This document shows, in pieces, positions 57,912 to 64,000 of a stretch of DNA of 64,000 nucleotides. The stretch spans positions 561,420 through 625,419 of the forward strand of contig ML996690.1 in the NCBI GenBank assembly GCA_010356995.1. The letters are read 5' to 3'. Under the pieces are notes generated by a model. The model saw only the letters and a program-made list of their open reading frames with translations, was not told the origin of the DNA and searched no databases. Both the position numbers and the translations under genes were made by a program. This DNA comes from Trichodelitschia bisporula. Its lineage: Eukaryota > Ascomycota > Dothideomycetes > Phaeotrichales > Phaeotrichaceae. The stretch's first letter is position 1; the number at the start of each line of letters is the position of its first letter.

Positions 57912-59806
57912 CTACTCCGCTATTTCTTGGTCCGAGTCGTCTTGACTGTCTCCATCGTCCTCGCCGTCGTCCGCGTCTTCATCCACTTCATCTTCCTCGT
58001 CTTCTTCCGCTTCGTCGTCATCGTCATCATCTAATTCGTCCTTCCGTTCTTCATCGTCACTATCCATGTCGAACCCAATCTCAGCCCTGGCGTCCGCGTC
58101 AAGTTCAGTTTCAACGGAATCTACGATGTCGTCCGTCATTGAATCACCCTGCAGCGTGCTTGCGTGGTCCACATATCGGCGTTCCCGTTGCCTCCAAGCT
58201 GACATTGCAATTGCTCGTACCATAGAACAGAGATGTGTGCTGAGAGTATCCATATTTTGGGGGTGAGTAGCTTTGACATTGCTGGGGTCAATAGCATCAG
58301 GAAAGCAGCCTATGATTCTCTTGTAGAGTCCATCATCCGGTGTTTCGCCTTCAGCGAGGACTTTGATCTTGTGCCGCATAATAATTTTTAGCAGTGTCCA
58401 AGTGGCGTTTTCATACCACCCAGAGAACACAGGCTACAATAGTCAGCAAATAATGCATCAACGAGGGGAAAAACTTACATCAAACTCATCTCGAAGTTTG
58501 GCGTTCTTCAGCAGCTCACGAAGCAATGGGTCAGTGACATCGCACATCTGCCAGACACGAGCGTCCTGGTAGAGTGTCTTCCCGTCAAACAGGTGACTAT
58601 TCGGAACAAACCCGACCGGCTTGATAACTCTTCTTATCCCCCGACCATGAGGGTTCCGATAGGCGGATTTCTGAGGAAGCTCGTCGCTGAGTTGGAAGAA
58701 GATTGTTTGGAATTCCCTGTACTTGGGATCGGACCGAGGGTCAAGGCCAAACCTGACAATGGAATCTCGGAACGGACCACTATCGAATGAGTAGCCAACA
58801 TAGCCTATGAGCTTCCTAGTTTCGCCCTCGTACTTGCCCTTGAGCGCCCTCATGTACACCCGTTTCGACATGATCGGACGCTTGTCAAATTCCGCACGGA
58901 GTGCTTTGAGGAGCTGCAGCTTGAAGGGACCCAAGCTCTCTTCCGGTGGAAGGTCTACCGGTGGCGCGGTAGGGACCTCAGCAATATCGGCCGCCACGTT
59001 GTGCCTGACCTGCCTCGCTGAGGACGAGACGTTGATCGAAGTCATAGCACCCGAACTGTCCGTGACGAACCTGACATACGGGTTTTGTCGGTATGCGTAG
59101 TTATGCGGGACTTTGACTTGGTTGAGAAAGGGTGGCGGGCACACGGTTTGGTCAAGCGGAAGGACCTTAGCCGGATTCAATCTAAAGGTTCGGACGGCAT
59201 TTTTGTCGTGCTTCATGATCGTGTCTCGCAGCTTGCCCACCACATTGTCTCCGGCCGTTTCATGCTGGTAATCCGGCAGAGTTCGGAATCGATGAGAATC
59301 TTTGACGACACCCACAGGCGTAACAGTGACTTTGTGAGGATTGTCCCGCAAAGTGCGACGGAAGTCGACGGCGGCATTGCGTACAAATTCCCCCGAGTCA
59401 CTATGCGACCTCGTTCGAATGCCCTTTCGCCTTCGCCTTATGACTTTTGGCACAGTAATCTTGAGGAGCAAGTCTTGCGCAGTAACCGGGTCAGATGGAA
59501 TCGAGGTGGCCAGGGCATCCTCAGGACGCAAGGATACGGCAATGGATTTGGTTGGATCTTCAGATTCTAGGAACTAGAACGGTCAGATCTCTTCTGGTTT
59601 AGATGTGAAGTGCTGGTTACCTTGTTGATCGACACCTCACCTCCGAGAGACCTAAGGCCCTTGTCCAGGTCCTTTATGATGCATGGGTGCTCAATATGCA
59701 CAAATTCTTCCTTACGAACAGCATGAAATGGTGCCAATCGTAGGGAGGCTGCACCAGATGGCAATTGGCCGTCGTGCAAGCCGTTGACTTGGGCCATGGT
59801 CATCAA
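57912..59806 (-). CDS. TFC1: TFIIIC subunit tau95 (transcription factor IIIC subunit 5)
   Basis: Three exons (59806-59621, 59573-58479, 58433-57912; introns of 47 and 45 bp) encode 600 residues. The N-terminal barrel region has FVHIEHPCIIKDLDKGLRSL and SLRPEDALATSIPSDPVTAQ. The central region has LPPPFLN-type VCPPPFLNQVKVPHNYAYRQ. The DNA-binding region has RPIMSKRVYMRALKGKYEGE, then GYSFDSGPFRDSIVRFGLDP and YRNPHGRG. The last about 60 residues are almost wholly Asp/Glu, as in other tau95 proteins. Tau95 binds the tRNA A box (and helps bind 5S genes) as part of TFIIIC. Four codons at the start (MMTMAQ) offer alternative Met; the first is listed. Confidence 0.93.
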
Positions 59807-61190
59807 GTGGCTAGGAGAAAGGAGACGGGGTGGGTTCTATTAATGGCGTCTTGCACGCCTTGGTCGCGGTTAGCATTGTTGGAGAGCATATCGGTTACTG
59901 ATCTTGCTGTAGAAGCAACCAAAATGTCAGAGGAGTACCAGCTACGAAATGCGCGAGCTGTGGTGATCGGTACGTACCTGTTTGCGTGCAAGGTTGGAGC
60001 CGAGGCGGGGCAGGTCTTCGAAGGGCGGGAAGAAAACCCTCGAGAGACCAATATCAAGATCTCGAACTAGAACCGCGCGACAGATGGCTGGTTACTGAAA
60101 TCAGGATGGCTGAGGTTGAAACAGATGGATCTCGTGGTGAGTACTCCGTAGGAAATATGTGAATGGGTATTTGGGTGTTTGGATGTGCGCCGGTTTCATA
60201 AGAGGTCAAATCCCAAATGCTGTATTCTAGGACATCGATCTGAGCCCCGCTCCGCCCTTGAAGTGAAGGGGCCGCTTGGCACAGCGGAAGCCGGGGCCGT
60301 GGCCTGAAGCACAGCTCTGTCTGTCTCTCTCGTCGGCGCGCGCGCAGCACCAAGGCGCAATTCCCTCTCAGTTTCCCTCTCCATCTCTCTCAGTTCTCCT
60401 TCTCGCTCCCCAAGCATCAGACAGAAAAGAAGACGAAGAAGAAGCCGAGTCGGACAATTATCTCGATCACCAAATCGCCCCGCCACTCTCCCGCCTATCA
60501 GCCCGCTTCCTTCTCACCTCAACCCCCAAAAGCGCACATCACAACCCCTCCCGCGCAGCCCAGCTCAGCCCAAACTGTCCTCTCTCCGCCTCCTCCCAAC
60601 ATCTTTGTAAACATAACTTTTTTTCTCTTGATTCTTCCAACCCACCACCTTCACAACATACCAACTGCCCTTCACCTCTCCTTCAACTTCATCGTCTACC
60701 GCGTCGTTTGTTGTCATCCATTCGCATCTCTCCCTCGGCGCAACTGTTCTTCCTCCAGCTTCTTCTTCGTTGCCTGGGGCACCCCTATCCGCACACCACC
60801 CCCTCCTCTCCTCCACCTTAACTCCCCCCTCCCCCCCAAGCAACCCCGTTGTCCAACCCGCTTTGGCTTAAGCCTCTTCTGCAACTCCAAACTCTCCGCA
60901 TCCCCCCCCATCTAGTTCTCCTAAATCCCATTGCCTAATTCAACTTTCCCTTCGGCGACCAAATGTCTGCACACTAGTAACCAATCATCCCCGAACACCA
61001 CCGCCTTTCTCGCCTCGACTAGCGAAGCACCCCCCCGTCGCGGTGCCTGTTTCTCCGTCTGTCCATCGTCGTCACCTATCCAGCTCGAACCGCCCGTCGG
61101 TTCAACGCGCGTCGAAACTTGCTTCGGCGCCCTTCGAATTTGAACCCCACTACTCGCACACACACGTCGTCAGGCGCGTAAGTCGCAGCA
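59807..61190. other. divergent intergenic region with pyrimidine-rich leader of RTS1
   Basis: This 1.4 kb stretch separates the divergent TFC1 and RTS1 starts. From about 60340 to 61140 the plus strand is dominated by C/T and short open frames; this resembles a long 5' leader with upstream open frames. No conserved family is seen in those frames. Confidence 0.5.
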
Positions 61191-63947
61191 ATGAAGGGCT
61201 TCCGGCAGAGAGTGGTAAGCACCGCAACCTCTCCTTATGTCAATGTGGCCCCTCGAAGGGGACCCACGAATCATGTTGTGCTTTGGATGGCAATGGCTTA
61301 CCATAATAGCAAGAGCAGCTCTCTAGGAGCAAAGATCCAAGCAAGTCTTCCAAGAAGAAAGACCCGCAAGCCTCCGGCACTGCGTCACCTTCGCACGGTG
61401 GCTCCGCGACCCACTCCCCTGCGGGTTCCGCGCACGCTACGCCAACGTCGTCTCAGACCCAGCTGATAGATCCGCGCAACAAACCTCTTCCGGGTGGTGA
61501 TCCCCTTGCCGGCGCGTCCCATCACGGCGCGTTGCCCGTCGGTTCGCATGCCGGGCCGACCAGCGTGGGTTCCTCGTCACAGTACATTCCGTCGTCGCAT
61601 TCGGCACAACCGGCAGTACAACCTCCGTCTCTGGGTGCCGTTACTGGGCCAGGCGGCGCCAGTAGTGTGTCCGGTGCCACACCTCAACGCTCCGTACACC
61701 ACCTTCCACCCAGCGTGGTGGTCAGTCCCAGCGGTCCCGTACGTGCTCCTCAGCTGAGTTTTGATGGTCTTGCCGAAGCTCAAGCGGACCGTCCCTTCTT
61801 GCTCCGAGAACTGGAGTCTTTGCTGACGAGTACTCTCACTACGCAGCACATCCCTCCCCCTGGCGCGCCTGAAACCATGCCGGGAGACCTTGCTCCCCCC
61901 AAAGCGGGCCAGAAGTCGCTGCTGTTCGATCGTCTACAAGCTACGCCGAAGGATGTGCCGGAGGGCATACGGACGCCGAAGCGCCAGCACTCGTCGCGGT
62001 TTGATATCTCAGACCAACGTCAACGCGAGCTAGAGAAGCTACCCGGCTTTCACGAGGTCCCGCCTAACCGCCGGCAAGAACTTTTTATGCAGAAGATCGA
62101 CCAGTGCAACATCATCTTCGATTTCAACGATGCAAGCGGTGATATGAAGTCCAAGGAGATCAAGCGCCTGGCACTTCATGAGCTTCTTGACTATGTGGCC
62201 AATAACAGGCAGGTCATCACGGAGCCGATGTATCCGCGGGTCGTCGAGATGTTTAGCAAGAACTTGTTCCGTCCGATCCCGCCCCCGATGAACATTCAAG
62301 GCGAGGCCTTCGACCCTGAAGAGGATGAGCCGGTGCTTGAAGTGGCCTGGCCTCACATCCAAGTGGTGTACGAATTCTTCCTGCGCTTTATCGAGAGCCA
62401 GGACTTCAACACCAACGTCGCGAAGCAGTACATCGACCACAACTTTGTGCTTCAGGTAAGATGCCGCCATTTGTTGAGTGTGCAATTTTTGACGATCGGT
62501 AGTTGCTCGAACTGTTCGACTCGGAAGACCCCCGGGAGAGAGATTTCCTCAAAACGACGCTCCACCGAATTTACGGCAAATTCCTGAACCTTCGCTCGTT
62601 TATTCGTCGTTCGATAAACAACGTCTTCTTCCAGTTTGTCTATGAGACGGAGCGGTTCAACGGCATCGCGGAACTGCTTGAGATCCTGGGTTCGATTATC
62701 AACGGCTTTGCTTTGCCGCTGAAAGAGGAGCACAAGCTCTTCCTTACCCGCGTACTGCTCCCGCTGCACAAGGTCAAGAGCCTGAGCATGTATCACCCGC
62801 AGTTGGCTTATTGCATCGTCCAATTTTTGGAGAAGGATGCAGCTCTGACCGAAGAAGTGAGTATGGCCGGACGGAAAGTGGATACGCACTGACTTTTTTA
62901 GGTTGTCTTTGGACTCCTGCGCTACTGGCCAAAGGTCAACAGCACCAAAGAAGTTATGTTCCTCAACGAAGTGGAAGACATCTTCGAGGTCATGGATCCG
63001 GCGGAGTTCGCCAAGGTGCAAGAGAAGTTGTTCACCCAGCTCGCGAAGTCGGTTGCAAGCCCCCATTTCCAGGTAGGAGTATTGCCCATTCTGAGGGTCT
63101 TGCTGACTCTTGCAGGTTGCGGAGCGTGCGCTGTACTTTTGGAACAATGAGTACTTTTGCAATCTGGTCAGCGACAATGTCAGAGTCATCCTCCCAATCA
63201 TGTTTGCTCCGCTCTACGAGAACTCCAAGGGCCACTGGAACCGGTAAGTTCTGGAATATTTCCAGCGGTTAAGGCGCTAACAATTCACAGCACCATTCAT
63301 GGCATGGTCTATAATGCCATGAAGTTGTTCATGGAAGTCGACCACGAGCTCTTTGACGAGTGTTCGCGGGAATATGCCGAGCAACAGAACAACGCACCCG
63401 AGAGGATGATGTCTCGCCAACAACAGTGGGAGCAGCTTGCAGAACTGGCCAAGGCAAGGCAGAACGGCCGTAGTCAGTTGCCTGCTCCACCGGCGAAGGC
63501 TGCCACGCCTCGCACAGAAGAGGGTGACTCTCTGAGCCAGGACAGCCAGCGTCGTCTCGAGGCGCTGCGCCTGCAAGACGAGCCGGTTAGGGAGCGACGG
63601 CCGAAAGAGTACTCAAACTCCTCGTCGGTACGTTAATTTTTTCCCATTCGCTCCAGGTGCTTTGGTGCGTTGCTGTACGACCTTTGGGTGTAGATCCGTG
63701 TACTTTAAGCGACGAATTCTTAGACGTTGTTTTGTTCTTGCGCTTTTTGAGCGGGAGTCTAACATTTTGGCCTCGTTTTCCTCTCTAGAGACGTTCTCAG
63801 CCAGCAGCGGATGATCCGCGAGCCCACCGGTCATCGGGACGGCCCCGCAGCAACAGCCGTCCCGGGTCGTCTGGGAGTGTGGTAACTCCGCCTCCCGGGG
63901 CCGTTTCGCGCAGCAACTCTGCCGGGGCCGTGGCCCGGGTCGTATGA
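61191..63947 (+). CDS. RTS1: PP2A regulatory subunit B' (B56), Rts1-like
   Basis: Seven exons (61191-61214, 61310-62455, 62503-62856, 62902-63072, 63116-63243, 63291-63627, 63789-63947) encode 772 residues. Exon 1 is only eight codons (MKGFRQRV), followed by a Ser/Lys/Pro-rich disordered arm. The B56 HEAT-like core starts near residue 250 ([20 protein letters not shown]) and includes [80 protein letters not shown] and [21 protein letters not shown] disordered Ser/Pro-rich tail follows. The subunit directs PP2A to LxxIxE-motif substrates in cell-cycle and stress control. Confidence 0.95.
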
Positions 63948-64000
63948 CGACTGTTTTTCCTTTTTGCGATGTTTCATCTTCTGGCGCTTGCACAACACGC

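Noticed and set aside
1-64000. CRISPR array, integrated virus or retroelement, secondary-metabolite cluster
   Set aside because: No spaced direct repeats, no reverse transcriptase, integrase or capsid motifs, and no PKS or NRPS signatures were found; the lone aminotransferase and dehydrogenase do not form a cluster.

Overview
The window reads as nuclear DNA of a filamentous ascomycete (Pezizomycotina). Genes carry several short introns of about 42-120 bp with GT...AG ends and CTAAC/CTGAC-like branch sites. The gene set includes fungal types such as an ADP1-like ABC transporter, a Kha1 antiporter, a NACHT/NLR gene and small GPI-anchored or secreted proteins. No genus can be named from sequence alone. 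Most of the window is ordinary housekeeping DNA. I found no gene cluster or operon-like unit that amounts to a new system, and I do not claim one.

Layout. 1-2362: a decayed NACHT-type NLR gene on the minus strand, running off the left edge, with stops of the kind left by repeat-induced point mutation. 2946-8124: a patatin-type triacylglycerol lipase and a cytochrome b5/acyl-CoA dehydrogenase fusion, both minus. 11349-16802: a membrane-tethered GH92 mannosidase (plus) converging on mitochondrial aspartyl-tRNA synthetase (minus). 18258-20747: an AP180-type clathrin adaptor. 23233-23930: a cysteine-rich GPI-anchored protein. 23931-28487: gene-poor, holding one intron-bearing tRNA-Leu(CAA). 28488-33785: a Kha1-like K+/H+ antiporter and an acidic Rrn9-like protein, convergent. 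34733-35238: a short three-exon secreted-protein gene reconstructed here. 35878-38758: a mitochondrial acyl-CoA synthetase and a BolA protein sharing a 321-bp divergent promoter. 39116-40521: a class I/II aminotransferase with a damaged splice acceptor. 41364-44758: the ADP1-like ABC transporter. 45281-45427: the U2 spliceosomal snRNA with an upstream TATA box. 45969-47755: an Irc21-like cytochrome b5 protein divergent from a small mitochondrial protein. 48539-63947: a dense run of MAP1, ERV14, PRP17, ADE6, TFC1 and RTS1.

How genes relate. The closest functional pair is the divergent acyl-CoA synthetase/BolA, which both plausibly feed mitochondrial lipoylation. U2 snRNA and Prp17 belong to the spliceosome, and TFC1 and Rrn9 to Pol III and Pol I transcription, but they sit apart and are probably neighbours by chance. 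Exon joins were worked out by hand. For each gene marked as spliced, the exon lengths sum to a whole number of codons.
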